NCBI RefSeq assembly: GCF_021311115.1
Contig: NZ_JAJTNP010000005.1
Coordinates: forward strand, 62,001 to 126,000
Length of the DNA: 64,000 bases
Source of the DNA: Chryseobacterium gwangjuense
Lineage (GTDB): Bacteria > Bacteroidota > Bacteroidia > Flavobacteriales > Weeksellaceae
Direction of reading: 5' to 3'
Every line of letters begins with the position of its first letter. Position 1 is the first letter of the stretch. Below the pieces are notes generated by a model, which did no database searches, had not been told where the DNA came from, and worked only from the letters and a program-made list of their open reading frames with translations. The translations under genes and the position numbers were made by a program. Shown one piece after another: positions 32,723 through 41,721 of this stretch.

Positions 32723-33910
32723 ATGAATCAAGACTATTTTGATGTCATCGTTATTGGCGGTGGTGCCATTGGTTTAGCCACGGCTTATGAGCTTGGCAAA
32801 AGGAAAGCCAAAACCCTCGTACTGGAACAGTTTAATTTTATGAATCAACTGGGAAGTTCAGCAGGAGTTTCCAGACAATTCAGAATTCCTTATCCGGATG
32901 AGTATATGGTGCAAATGGCATTGGATGCTCAACCTTATTGGGATGCATTACAGCAAAAAACAGACACCCCGTTACTTGATAAAGTGGGAACCCTTTGGTT
33001 CGGAGATCCCGACGTACAATCCACAGAAGGAAATATTGCAGAGGCTGAAACGGCATTAAAAGCGCTCAAGGTACCTTATACTACTCTTACCGCTCAAGAA
33101 ATTGAAGAGCAATATCATTTTAAAAATCTTCCTGAAAAGTATACCGGATTATTCCAGCCCGATGGAGCAAGTATTAATTTTAAAGCGACTATTGAAACCC
33201 TCTTCAAATTATGTCAGAAAGAAAAAACGGTACAACTTCAGGATGATTCTCCCGTCATTAATATAGAACCCATAGAAAATGGTTTTGTGGTAACCACTCC
33301 ACATGGTATTTACATCACTGAAAAGCTGGCCATTATACCGGGTCCTTATATCAATAGTGTCATCAACTTACTCAATTTCAAAATAGAAGCGACCTATTGG
33401 AATATGTCTTCAGCATATTTCAAAAAAACGGATCCCAATATCCAATACCCGACATGGTTTGTCTTTCAAAATCCGGACGAAAAAAACGGCAATCAGTTTT
33501 ATGGATTTCCTTCAGTAGACTGGGATAATCCGGACTATATCAGAGTCGCACCCGATTTTGTAATAGAACCTCTGGAAGATCCGAAAGACAGAACATTAAT
33601 TCCTAATAGTGAAGAACTCCGTTACACTTCAGAATGGGTACAGAAATATATGACCGGTCTTGATACAGAACCAGAATATACCTCAACATGCCTGATCTCT
33701 CTAAGCATGATTCCCAATAAAGAGCTGCTGATTGATTTTGCTCCGAAATATGTTCCCAATCATCAAAACATTGTGGTGTATGCTACAGGATGGGCTGCGA
33801 AATTCACACCTTTTCTTGGCAAAATAATGTCTGATTTGGCATTAGACGGAAAAACAGATTTTGACATCAGTCCGTTCCAATTAGGGCAAACGTACTTTAA
33901 ACTCCTTTAA
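32723..33910 (+). CDS. FAD-dependent sarcosine/N-methyl-amino-acid oxidase-like protein
   Basis: 395 residues, typical of the monomeric sarcosine oxidase and N-methyl-tryptophan oxidase group. The FAD dinucleotide loop is VIGGGAIGLATAYELGKR near residue 12. A cysteine at residue 323 (TSTCLISLSM) sits where MSOX carries its covalent flavin link. The C-terminal flavin-contact stretch is VVYATGWAAKFTPFLGK. It oxidises a secondary or primary amino acid with release of hydrogen peroxide. The next gene, 16 bases on, encodes another FAD amine oxidase. The substrate cannot be named. It is a soluble protein with no signal peptide. Confidence 0.8.
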   Translation: MNQDYFDVIVIGGGAIGLATAYELGKRKAKTLVLEQFNFMNQLGSSAGVSRQFRIPYPDEYMVQMALDAQPYWDALQQKTDTPLLDKVGTLWFGDPDVQSTEGNIAEAETALKALKVPYTTLTAQEIEEQYHFKNLPEKYTGLFQPDGASINFKATIETLFKLCQKEKTVQLQDDSPVINIEPIENGFVVTTPHGIYITEKLAIIPGPYINSVINLLNFKIEATYWNMSSAYFKKTDPNIQYPTWFVFQNPDEKNGNQFYGFPSVDWDNPDYIRVAPDFVIEPLEDPKDRTLIPNSEELRYTSEWVQKYMTGLDTEPEYTSTCLISLSMIPNKELLIDFAPKYVPNHQNIVVYATGWAAKFTPFLGKIMSDLALDGKTDFDISPFQLGQTYFKLL

Positions 33911-33926
33911 CCATTATACTTTTAAT

Positions 33927-35699
33927 ATGAATAAAAACACCTCTTTAAATCCAGGAAAATCCCCTGATTTAAAAATTGAAGTTGCTATTATCGGTGCCGG
34001 AACTTCCGGATTATACACCGCCTATCGTTTAGCTACAGAAAATAAATACAAAGCAAGCGATGTTCAGATCTTTGACATGAGCAATAAGCTGGGCGGAAGA
34101 TTAGAGTCTGTCATCATGCCCGGAATGAATTTCTGGGGCGAACTTGGAGGAATGCGCTATCTTACCTCTCAGGAAATTGTGACAACCTTAATAGAAGGCT
34201 ACCCTCTTACGGAAAAAGATCTGAGCAAAAGAATTCCTGTTTTACAAGATAAAATGACCCCCATTCCTTTTCCAATGGGAGATCCCTCTAAGTTATTAAT
34301 GTACCTTAGAAAAGAGCGTTTTCATCAGAATGACTGGGATGTGGCACAACAGAATAATAAAAAACTACCCACCCGATATTACCTCAACGAAAATGATTTA
34401 GGATTCAGTTCAGATCAGCTTTTCAATAAAATTATTTACGATGTTCTTATGGCGGATTCGTGGGTAAAAAATAAATACGGCGACAGAATCATAAAAAGCG
34501 AAACATCGATCTATGAATACACTTTTAAGCTGACCAGCAGAGATTGGGATGATATAAAACCAAAACTTGTTTACAATTTCCCCAATTCACCTTATGATCA
34601 GCGCAAAGTAAATGACATCGGTTTCTGGAATTTAATTAAAGATCAGGTGTCACAAGAAGGATATGAATTTCTTGCGAATGCAGGAGGATATTATTCCAAC
34701 ACCATCAACTGGAATTCTGCAGAAGCTTTCCCTTATATGGTGGGTGATTTCTCAGCAGATACGACTTACAAAACCATTAAAGAAGGTTATGACAGCATCG
34801 CTTATGCAATAGCCAATGCATATATGGAACACGACGGAGCTTGTATCTGGTCTGAAAACCAGCTATTAACATTTACAGAAGATCATGATTCAAAAGACAC
34901 GCATCGTTATGAATTAAGCTTCTTGAATCTTAAAAGTAAGTCCATCTGGAAAGTTTATGCCAACAGTATTGTATTGGGGATGCCACGAAAATCTCTGGAA
35001 CTTTTAGATCAAAATAATTTCTTTTTCAATATCAATTCCAACCCTCATCTCCAAACCAATATGAAATCCATTATTATGGAACCCGCTTTTAAAATCCTAA
35101 TGGGTTTTGAATATCCATGGTGGAGAGAAAGAGAACTGGATATTGATTCCGGACATTCCATTACCGATTTACCAATGCGACAATGCTACTATTTTGGCAC
35201 CGATCCGGAAACCAACAATTCGATGTTACTGGGCAGCTACGGAGACATGGAAACGGAAACTTTCTGGAAAGCACTTTCCGATGATAAAGTGCTGTTCGAA
35301 GTACGACCGGCAAAAAATGCCTCATTACAAGAACTCCATCAGCTCAATGACGTTCAGGCCACCCAATTTATGGTACAGGAGCTCCTTAATCAATTAAGAG
35401 AATTACATGGTCCTGAAGTCAATATCCCTGATCCTTATGTAACCTATTTCAAAGACTGGACAGATGATCCGTTCGGAGCAGGTTATCATGCCTGGAAAGC
35501 AGGATTTTCTGTAGATCAAGTAATGCCTTATATGCGAAAGCCTAACCGAGATCAAAACATTCACATTTGTGGTGAAGCTTATTCTGATCAGCAAGGCTGG
35601 GTAGAAGGTGCCTTCTGTGAAGCAGAAAAAATGTTGCAGGAGCATTTTGGATTAAATCGCCCTGAATGGCTAAGCCCTGAATATTACCTGGGATGGTAA
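33927..35699 (+). CDS. Flavin amine oxidase, L-amino-acid-oxidase-like
   Basis: 590 residues. N-terminal FAD loop EVAIIGAGTSGLYTAYRLA, then SNKLGGRLESV and the substrate-arginine motif ELGGMRYL, which in L-amino acid oxidases binds the carboxylate. The C-terminal flavin motif is HICGEAYSDQQGWVEGAFCEAE. No signal peptide was found, so the protein is probably cytoplasmic. It is somewhat longer than monoamine oxidases, and the middle region (residues about 130-330) is a substrate-domain insertion. It is co-transcribed with the MSOX-like gene, so both may act in sequence on one amino-acid-derived compound. Precise substrate unknown. Confidence 0.8.
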   Translation: MNKNTSLNPGKSPDLKIEVAIIGAGTSGLYTAYRLATENKYKASDVQIFDMSNKLGGRLESVIMPGMNFWGELGGMRYLTSQEIVTTLIEGYPLTEKDLSKRIPVLQDKMTPIPFPMGDPSKLLMYLRKERFHQNDWDVAQQNNKKLPTRYYLNENDLGFSSDQLFNKIIYDVLMADSWVKNKYGDRIIKSETSIYEYTFKLTSRDWDDIKPKLVYNFPNSPYDQRKVNDIGFWNLIKDQVSQEGYEFLANAGGYYSNTINWNSAEAFPYMVGDFSADTTYKTIKEGYDSIAYAIANAYMEHDGACIWSENQLLTFTEDHDSKDTHRYELSFLNLKSKSIWKVYANSIVLGMPRKSLELLDQNNFFFNINSNPHLQTNMKSIIMEPAFKILMGFEYPWWRERELDIDSGHSITDLPMRQCYYFGTDPETNNSMLLGSYGDMETETFWKALSDDKVLFEVRPAKNASLQELHQLNDVQATQFMVQELLNQLRELHGPEVNIPDPYVTYFKDWTDDPFGAGYHAWKAGFSVDQVMPYMRKPNRDQNIHICGEAYSDQQGWVEGAFCEAEKMLQEHFGLNRPEWLSPEYYLGW

Positions 35700-35708
35700 T
35701 TTTTGGTT

Positions 35709-35759
35709 AACAATAAAAAACACAGCATCTTCTTTTGAAAGTGCTGTGTTTTTATTGTT
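35709..35759 (+). terminator. Rho-independent terminator of the oxidase pair
   Basis: AACAATAAAAAACACAGCA (35709-35727) pairs with the complementary stretch TGCTGTGTTTTTATTGTT (35742-35759) with one bulged A. The right half includes the T run. Confidence 0.85.
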
Positions 35760-35941
35760 AAAGTCTTTATTGAAGAATAGCATTCTACAGGTCTCATTTG
35801 ATAAATTATTGTCATTACGCATCAAAACTTGAAATTGTTAACACTAAAAAAATTAAGTATTAACGACTCAATACCAACACATTAAAGACTTTCAACGACA
35901 TTAATATTTAATAAGTATATTGCAGAATTAACCGTAAATTC

Positions 35942-38900
35942 ATGAAAAGCATAAGATTAATCTTACTTATCTTTCTTTTTAATATACAATTTCATTTTTC
36001 CCAGAACATTAAACATCTTTCCGTAGAGGAAGGACTCCCTCAATCTTTTGTCTCTGCTATCGAACAGGATGAAGACGGCTTTATGTGGATAAGCACACGT
36101 AACGGACTTGCCCGATATGACGGAAATAGTTTTAGAATTTTCCAACATGATTTAAAAAATAAAAACTCATTATCATCCAATATTATAGATTATATTAAAA
36201 AGGACAGACAGAATACTCTTTTGATTAAATATGAAACCAATGAAATTGACAGATTTGATCTGAAAACGGAAAAAGCAGAACATATTATCAATGCTCAGTT
36301 TATAGAAAAAAATCACATATCTGTTCACCGAAATACCTGGCTTGTTTCCAGAGACAATGTTTTATGGTTTAAATCAAAAGAAAATAACCTGTACCATTAT
36401 CATCTTAATAACAAAAGTAAGCTGGTTAAGCATAATTTATCTTTAACTTCTGATGAGAAAATTTTTAATATCGCAGAAGATAAAAACAGCAACATTTGGG
36501 TATTAACTCAAAAGAATCTCAAACAGTTCAACAGAAAAACGCAGCATTTTATAAACATTCCTATTCCTTATACAATGTTTAAGGACGATACAGAAAGCAA
36601 AGTATTTGAATCCATTGCTTTCTCTCTACGAAAAAATGGAGAATTCCTTTGGGCAGACAAAGAAAATTTATATTTTTTCAATCCTTTAAAAAAAGTATTC
36701 CGAACAGAAAAACTGCCCATTTCCTCTCCTGTTAAGATTAAATGGATTGTCTCAAATCCTAACGGAAAAGAATATTTTATCGCAGGAAATAATATTTATA
36801 GCCATGATGATATTTCGGGAATCAATTTCTTGAGTACAATTACCATAAACAAAAAAACTCAGGCATTTTATGTTGATCATTCCGGATTGGTATGGGTAGG
36901 TGCAGATACTGATGGCATTTACACTATAGATTACAATGTAAATTTTGAAGCTTTTTCTTATAAAAAAGATTTTATCACAGATCTTTTAAAAGAAACATAT
37001 GGAATTTCTCTTCATGATTTTTTTGACTGGGATGAACAAAAATTGGGTGTTTTACAACCCTCTTATTACTTTAGGTCAGCGTGGAATCATCAGAAAGAAT
37101 GGATCGCCCTAAACCGTACCATTTGCTATTATGATACGAAAGAGAAAAAGGTTTTTAAATTCCCTACTCTTCCCATGGCCAATGAAGCTGGATTTAGTTT
37201 TATTACGGGAATTAGTCTCGACCAAGATAAACCATTCGTTATTGATAAATTGAATACGATTTATACCTTTAATAATGGAAAATGGGAAGTTTTTCAGACT
37301 TTAAAAAACTTTAATCCTGCTCTAAAAAGTACCAATATCTATTTTGACCTCTCTGCTAAAGCTCTTTGGATAACCACCGAATCTCACGGACTTATCAAAA
37401 TAGATGTATCAAGTAAAAGCATCAGACAGATAATCAATGACAAAACAGGATTGCCTACCAATCATTTAGTGGCTGCGGTTCCTGATAGCAGAGATAAAAA
37501 TATTTTGTGGTTGGGAAGTATCAATGGTTTGATCCGGTTTAATAAAACGACCGGCAAGAGCCGAATATTTACAGTAAAAGATGGGCTACCTGATCAGGTA
37601 ATCTACTCTATTCTTCAAGACCAATCAGGTAATCTGTGGATGGGAACCAATAAAGGTCTTGTAAAATTTGATACTCAAAACTTCAACATAAGAGTTTTTA
37701 CACGACAGCATGGTTTAAAAAACATTGAATTCAACAGGTTTCATCAGTTTTTACTCCAGGATGGAAGAATGTTTTTTGGAGGAACAGAAAACGGAGTAAA
37801 ATTTAACCCAGAAAAAATAAAACAAGATATTTTTTCACCAGTCACAGCTATTACCCAAATTTTGATAAATAATAAAGAAAATATTATAAATAATTCAACA
37901 GTTAATCATGTTCAGGAGCTAATTTTACACTATTCCGAAAATACAGTATCTATCACTTTTGCGGCTCTGCAATTCAGCCAGCCTCAGGAAACCCGATACC
38001 GCTACCGGCTTAAAGGCTATCAGGATGATTGGGTCTATACAAAAAATCATGAGATTAATTATATCAAACTTCCTCCCGGAAAATATATTTTTGAAGTAAA
38101 TGCTTCCAATACCAGCGGGAAATGGAGTCATTTTACTAAATCATTACCGATAAAAATCAGTCCGCCCTGGTGGAAAACATGGTGGGCGATTATCATCTAT
38201 CTATTGTTGATAGGAAGCAGTATTATATGGTTTATCCGATTTAAAATCAAACAGGAAATTATTAAAAACGAAATAAAGCTTAAACAAAAAGAAGCTTTGG
38301 AACTCCGTAAGCTCGATGCTATAAAAAACAATTTCTTTTCTAATATTGCTCACGAATTCCGTACACCATTGTCACTCATTTTAGGACCGGCTGAACAATT
38401 AAAAACAGAAAGCGTCAGCGAAGACCGAAATAAACTCTTCGATACGATTAAAAAAAATACAGGCAGCCTTATTCAGCTTACCGATCAGCTTATCGACATT
38501 GCGAAACTTGAAGCAGGAGTGCTAACTCCCCAAATGGTTTGGGGTGATGCCATCATGGTCATCTCACAGGTTGTAAATGCCTTTTCAGAAGAAGCTTTTA
38601 CTAAAAAAATCAGTTTAACATTAGAAGCTCCAGCTAAAGCAGAATGCCTGTTTTCAATCAATACATTAGACAGAATATTGTATAATTTAATCTCTAACGC
38701 ACTCAAATTCTGCTCAGCCGGCGACCACATCACCGTAAAAGTTTCTCATAATGAAAATGGTTTATTGTTAAAAGTTCAGGATACAGGCTCAGGAATTCCT
38801 GACGAAGAGCAACATAAAATTTTCACCCGCTATTTTAAAGGAACCCAACAAGACGAACTTCAAGGTAACGGAATCGGTCTGTCTCTGGTAAAAGAACTGG

Positions 38901-39811
38901 TAGAACTTCATCAAGGTACAATAGATCTGGAAAGTACAACATCTCAACCATCGGGTACCATTTTTTCGATATGGCTTCCGTTGGAATCACAAAAAAATAC
39001 AAATACTAATCCAAAACATAAGAATGAAACCCTTGCAGACAACTTCGCAACCCTGCTTATTGTTGAAGACAACAAAGATCTATCTCAATTTTTAACGGAC
39101 AACCTGCGCGACAGCTATACTATTTTTGTAGCCGAAAATGGAAAACAAGCATTAGATATAGCCCTTGAAAAAATGCCTGATCTTATTCTAAGCGATGTGG
39201 TCATGAATGAAATGGATGGTTTTGAGTTCTGTAAAACACTTAAAAACAATATCAATATCAATCATATTCCTGTTATTCTCCTTACCGCAAAAGCGGATAT
39301 GGAAAGTAAAATTGAAGGCCTCTCTTATGGCGCCAATGATTATATTATTAAACCTTTCAGTATTACAGAACTGAAATATAGGATTAGTAATCAGTTGTTA
39401 CAACAAAAAAAACAATATGAATATTTAAAGAATACATTTCTGCTTCCCGAAACCGAAGTTAAGGAGATTGAAATTCAGGAGAACTCCATCACAAATTCCA
39501 TCAATAATGATTTTCTGAACAAAATCCATAAGATTATTGAAGAGCATCTGGATAATAAAGACTTTAGCGTTGATGAATTAGCCACTGCTTTGTCTATGAG
39601 CAGAAGCAATCTCCATCGTAAAGTAAAAGCTATGTTTGATATGCCGACAGGAGAAATTATTAAAACATACCGCCTAAAAAGAGCCTCCGAATTACTGAAA
39701 CAGAATTATACAATTTCTGAAGTAACTTATATGACAGGTTTCAACACGCCTTCTTATTTTACGAAATGTTTTAAAGAATATTTCGGGCATACACCTACAG
39801 AACATCTTTAA
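35942..39811 (+). CDS. Hybrid two-component system (sensor kinase plus AraC-type regulator)
   Basis: 1289 residues. Signal peptide at the start (ending FHFSQN), then two-component-regulator propeller repeats (EEGLPQSFVSAIEQDEDGFMWIST is the first, others follow), a Y_Y_Y domain, and a membrane helix near residues 745-765 (WWAIIIYLLLIGSSIIWFIRF-type). The HisKA site is His804 in NIAHEFRTPLS. The ATPase has NALKFCSAG, DTGSGIP and GNGIGLSLVKELV. The receiver aspartate is Asp1085 in LILSDVVMNEMDG. The C-terminus is an AraC HTH (ELATALSMSRSNLHRKVKAM, ending FGHTPTEHL). Such proteins sense extracellular glycans or oligomers and regulate nearby genes. No SusC/SusD pair is next to it. Just behind it is a direct repeat that may be its operator. 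Confidence 0.92.
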   Translation: MKSIRLILLIFLFNIQFHFSQNIKHLSVEEGLPQSFVSAIEQDEDGFMWISTRNGLARYDGNSFRIFQHDLKNKNSLSSNIIDYIKKDRQNTLLIKYETNEIDRFDLKTEKAEHIINAQFIEKNHISVHRNTWLVSRDNVLWFKSKENNLYHYHLNNKSKLVKHNLSLTSDEKIFNIAEDKNSNIWVLTQKNLKQFNRKTQHFINIPIPYTMFKDDTESKVFESIAFSLRKNGEFLWADKENLYFFNPLKKVFRTEKLPISSPVKIKWIVSNPNGKEYFIAGNNIYSHDDISGINFLSTITINKKTQAFYVDHSGLVWVGADTDGIYTIDYNVNFEAFSYKKDFITDLLKETYGISLHDFFDWDEQKLGVLQPSYYFRSAWNHQKEWIALNRTICYYDTKEKKVFKFPTLPMANEAGFSFITGISLDQDKPFVIDKLNTIYTFNNGKWEVFQTLKNFNPALKSTNIYFDLSAKALWITTESHGLIKIDVSSKSIRQIINDKTGLPTNHLVAAVPDSRDKNILWLGSINGLIRFNKTTGKSRIFTVKDGLPDQVIYSILQDQSGNLWMGTNKGLVKFDTQNFNIRVFTRQHGLKNIEFNRFHQFLLQDGRMFFGGTENGVKFNPEKIKQDIFSPVTAITQILINNKENIINNSTVNHVQELILHYSENTVSITFAALQFSQPQETRYRYRLKGYQDDWVYTKNHEINYIKLPPGKYIFEVNASNTSGKWSHFTKSLPIKISPPWWKTWWAIIIYLLLIGSSIIWFIRFKIKQEIIKNEIKLKQKEALELRKLDAIKNNFFSNIAHEFRTPLSLILGPAEQLKTESVSEDRNKLFDTIKKNTGSLIQLTDQLIDIAKLEAGVLTPQMVWGDAIMVISQVVNAFSEEAFTKKISLTLEAPAKAECLFSINTLDRILYNLISNALKFCSAGDHITVKVSHNENGLLLKVQDTGSGIPDEEQHKIFTRYFKGTQQDELQGNGIGLSLVKELVELHQGTIDLESTTSQPSGTIFSIWLPLESQKNTNTNPKHKNETLADNFATLLIVEDNKDLSQFLTDNLRDSYTIFVAENGKQALDIALEKMPDLILSDVVMNEMDGFEFCKTLKNNININHIPVILLTAKADMESKIEGLSYGANDYIIKPFSITELKYRISNQLLQQKKQYEYLKNTFLLPETEVKEIEIQENSITNSINNDFLNKIHKIIEEHLDNKDFSVDELATALSMSRSNLHRKVKAMFDMPTGEIIKTYRLKRASELLKQNYTISEVTYMTGFNTPSYFTKCFKEYFGHTPTEHL

Positions 39812-39820
39812 AAGTAAGTG

Positions 39821-39856
39821 TTGCAACGAGAATGATAGTTTTTGCAACGAGAATGA
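39821..39856 (+). promoter_or_regulatory. Direct repeat with 21-base period, candidate operator for the hybrid regulator
   Basis: TTGCAACGAGAATGA occurs at 39821-39835 and again at 39842-39856, so the period is 21 bases (two helical turns). It lies between the hybrid two-component gene and the LamG gene, about 55 bases before the latter's start. AraC-type regulators often bind such direct repeats. A -7-like TAGTTTTA is at 39880-39887. Confidence 0.55.
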
Positions 39857-39910
39857 CAATGGTTTGAGAGAGGTTGTAATAGTTTTACGGCATAGCAAAA
39901 ACTATATATT

Positions 39911-41161
39911 ATGCAGAAACATTTACTCAGAAAAACATTGATTAAAGCTTCATTAATTAGTACCTTATTTATAGGAGCGTCTCAAGTACATGCCCAACAA
40001 AAAGCTCTTAATTTTGATGGAGTTAATGATTACATTCAAACCAATTTTCCAGGAGTCTTAGGCACAACTGCCCGTACCGTTGAAGCCTGGGTAAAAACTT
40101 CAACTGCAGCAGGCGAAATGCTTATCGCTGATTGGGGATCTGACACAACAAATGGTCAAAGATTCACGGTAAGACTAGTTGCTTTAACCGGCGGAAATTA
40201 TTCTGTAAGAGTAGAAGTAAAAGGCGGAGGATTGAATGGAACAGCGGTAGTAAATGACGGAAACTGGCACCATATTGCTGTTACCTATGATAATTCGTTA
40301 AGCTCCAACCAGTATAAAATATATGTGGACGGAGTATTGAATGTACAAGGCGGAGTAGGCTTAACGGCTAATACGGTTAGTTCCACTAATTTAATTATAG
40401 GAAGAAGAATCGTTGCAAGCTTTGGAGGCTACTTCAACGGTACTATTGATGATGTCCGTATCTGGAATGTTGCTCGTACTCAAGCAAACATTCAATCAAG
40501 CATGAATCTTGAATTTTGTACAGCACCTTCAAACCTTGTAGCTTATTATAAAATGAATGATGGAACAATCGGTGCAGATAATACCGCTTTAACATCTCTT
40601 GTAAGCTCTGCTGGTTCTTATCCGGGGACATTTAATGGTTTTGCGCTTACAGGTACAACTTCCAACTTTGTGGCAGGAGCTTCCAATTTAGGAGCACCTA
40701 ACAATACCATCAGTGTTTCAGGAACTGCTCTTACGGCCAACCAGACCGGAGCTACTTATCAATGGCTGGATTGCAACAATGCTAATGCACCAATCAGTGG
40801 TGCCACAAGCCAATCATTTACTCCTACAACATCTGGTAATTATGCTGTAACAATAAATATAGGAGGATGTAGTGTCACATCAACATGTCAGTCTTTTACA
40901 ACATTAGGAACTGATGATTATAAGAATGACACAACTGAACTTACGGTATCTCCAAATCCTGCTCAAGATTTTATTACCATTAATTCAAAAAATATGGTGG
41001 ATGAAGTAGAGATCATAAACTTTACCGGGCAGAGAATGATGATTTTCCAACCGAATACAATCTCGCCTACTTTTAATATTTCCAGTCTTGATTCAGGTGT
41101 ATATATTGTAAAAGTACGTATGAATCATCAAACAAAAACTTATAAAATGATAAAAAAATAA
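39911..41161 (+). CDS. T9SS-secreted LamG-domain protein
   Basis: 416 residues. There is a signal peptide (ending QVHAQQ), then a concanavalin-like LamG/laminin-G domain (about residues 30-200: NFDGVNDYIQTNFPG, EAWVKTSTAAGEMLIADWG, NWHHIAVTYDN, IDDVRIWNVARTQ). A loosely conserved Ig-like segment follows (TISVSGTALTANQTGATYQW). A type A T9SS sorting domain starts near residue 345 (LTVSPNPAQDFITINS) and ends KTYKMIKK. LamG domains bind carbohydrate or protein partners. The gene is directly behind the hybrid regulator with a direct repeat in between, so it is a natural target of it. Confidence 0.87.
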   Translation: MQKHLLRKTLIKASLISTLFIGASQVHAQQKALNFDGVNDYIQTNFPGVLGTTARTVEAWVKTSTAAGEMLIADWGSDTTNGQRFTVRLVALTGGNYSVRVEVKGGGLNGTAVVNDGNWHHIAVTYDNSLSSNQYKIYVDGVLNVQGGVGLTANTVSSTNLIIGRRIVASFGGYFNGTIDDVRIWNVARTQANIQSSMNLEFCTAPSNLVAYYKMNDGTIGADNTALTSLVSSAGSYPGTFNGFALTGTTSNFVAGASNLGAPNNTISVSGTALTANQTGATYQWLDCNNANAPISGATSQSFTPTTSGNYAVTINIGGCSVTSTCQSFTTLGTDDYKNDTTELTVSPNPAQDFITINSKNMVDEVEIINFTGQRMMIFQPNTISPTFNISSLDSGVYIVKVRMNHQTKTYKMIKK

Positions 41162-41721
41162 GTTGAAAGACCCTGTTTTACTATTCGAACTATTAAAAAA
41201 AATTAAAATCCTAATTCCTTATAATAAACTGATTTTCAAAAACTTTATTGTTTTGAGTGGTAAATAGGGGGTCTTTTTTTTACAGAAAGTGATCATTGGG
41301 TGGTTAAAAATTACTCCTCTATTTTGATTCCGTGTAATGTTGCATAAAAATATATTCAATAGGATTCTTATGGCAAACATTCGATTTTTAATCCTTCGGA
41401 GAGTTCGGTAAAATTTAGCTTATCCTTTATACAATTTAATCTGAAATATAAAGTGTAGTTTTTTTATAATCCCCAACAGCAAAGGGAAAAAGGGGAAATC
41501 TTCCACAGTGTGTTTAATTAAATATTGGGTTCCCTTTGCTATTTTTTATAATAACCTTAAACTCTCCTTAGAACTTATTGCTCATATTTTTTATTAAATC
41601 TATTTAATGCAGGCTATTTCTAAGATTTACATTCACTCTATTTCAGATATAAAATACTAAAAAATGAATAGATAAATAGGACAATGGAATCACTAAAAAA
41701 GTAATTAAAACAACTAAGACT
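41162..41721. other. 560-base spacer between two T9SS genes with a long-loop hairpin
   Basis: No credible gene. A hairpin-like pair, AGCAAAGGGA (41478-41487) with TCCCTTTGCT (41531-41540), is followed by six T at 41542-41547. The 43-base loop makes a classic terminator less certain. The stretch CCTTCGGAGAGTTCGG around 41394-41410 resembles one unit of the 11-nt repeats at 1036. Otherwise nothing is recognised. Confidence 0.5.
41478..41547 (+). terminator. Long-loop hairpin with T run
   Basis: The 10-bp stem at 41478-41487 and 41531-41540, with T6 directly behind it, could end the LamG transcript. An inner CCCAA (41472-41476) can pair with TTGGG (41525-41529) in an alternative fold. Confidence 0.45.
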
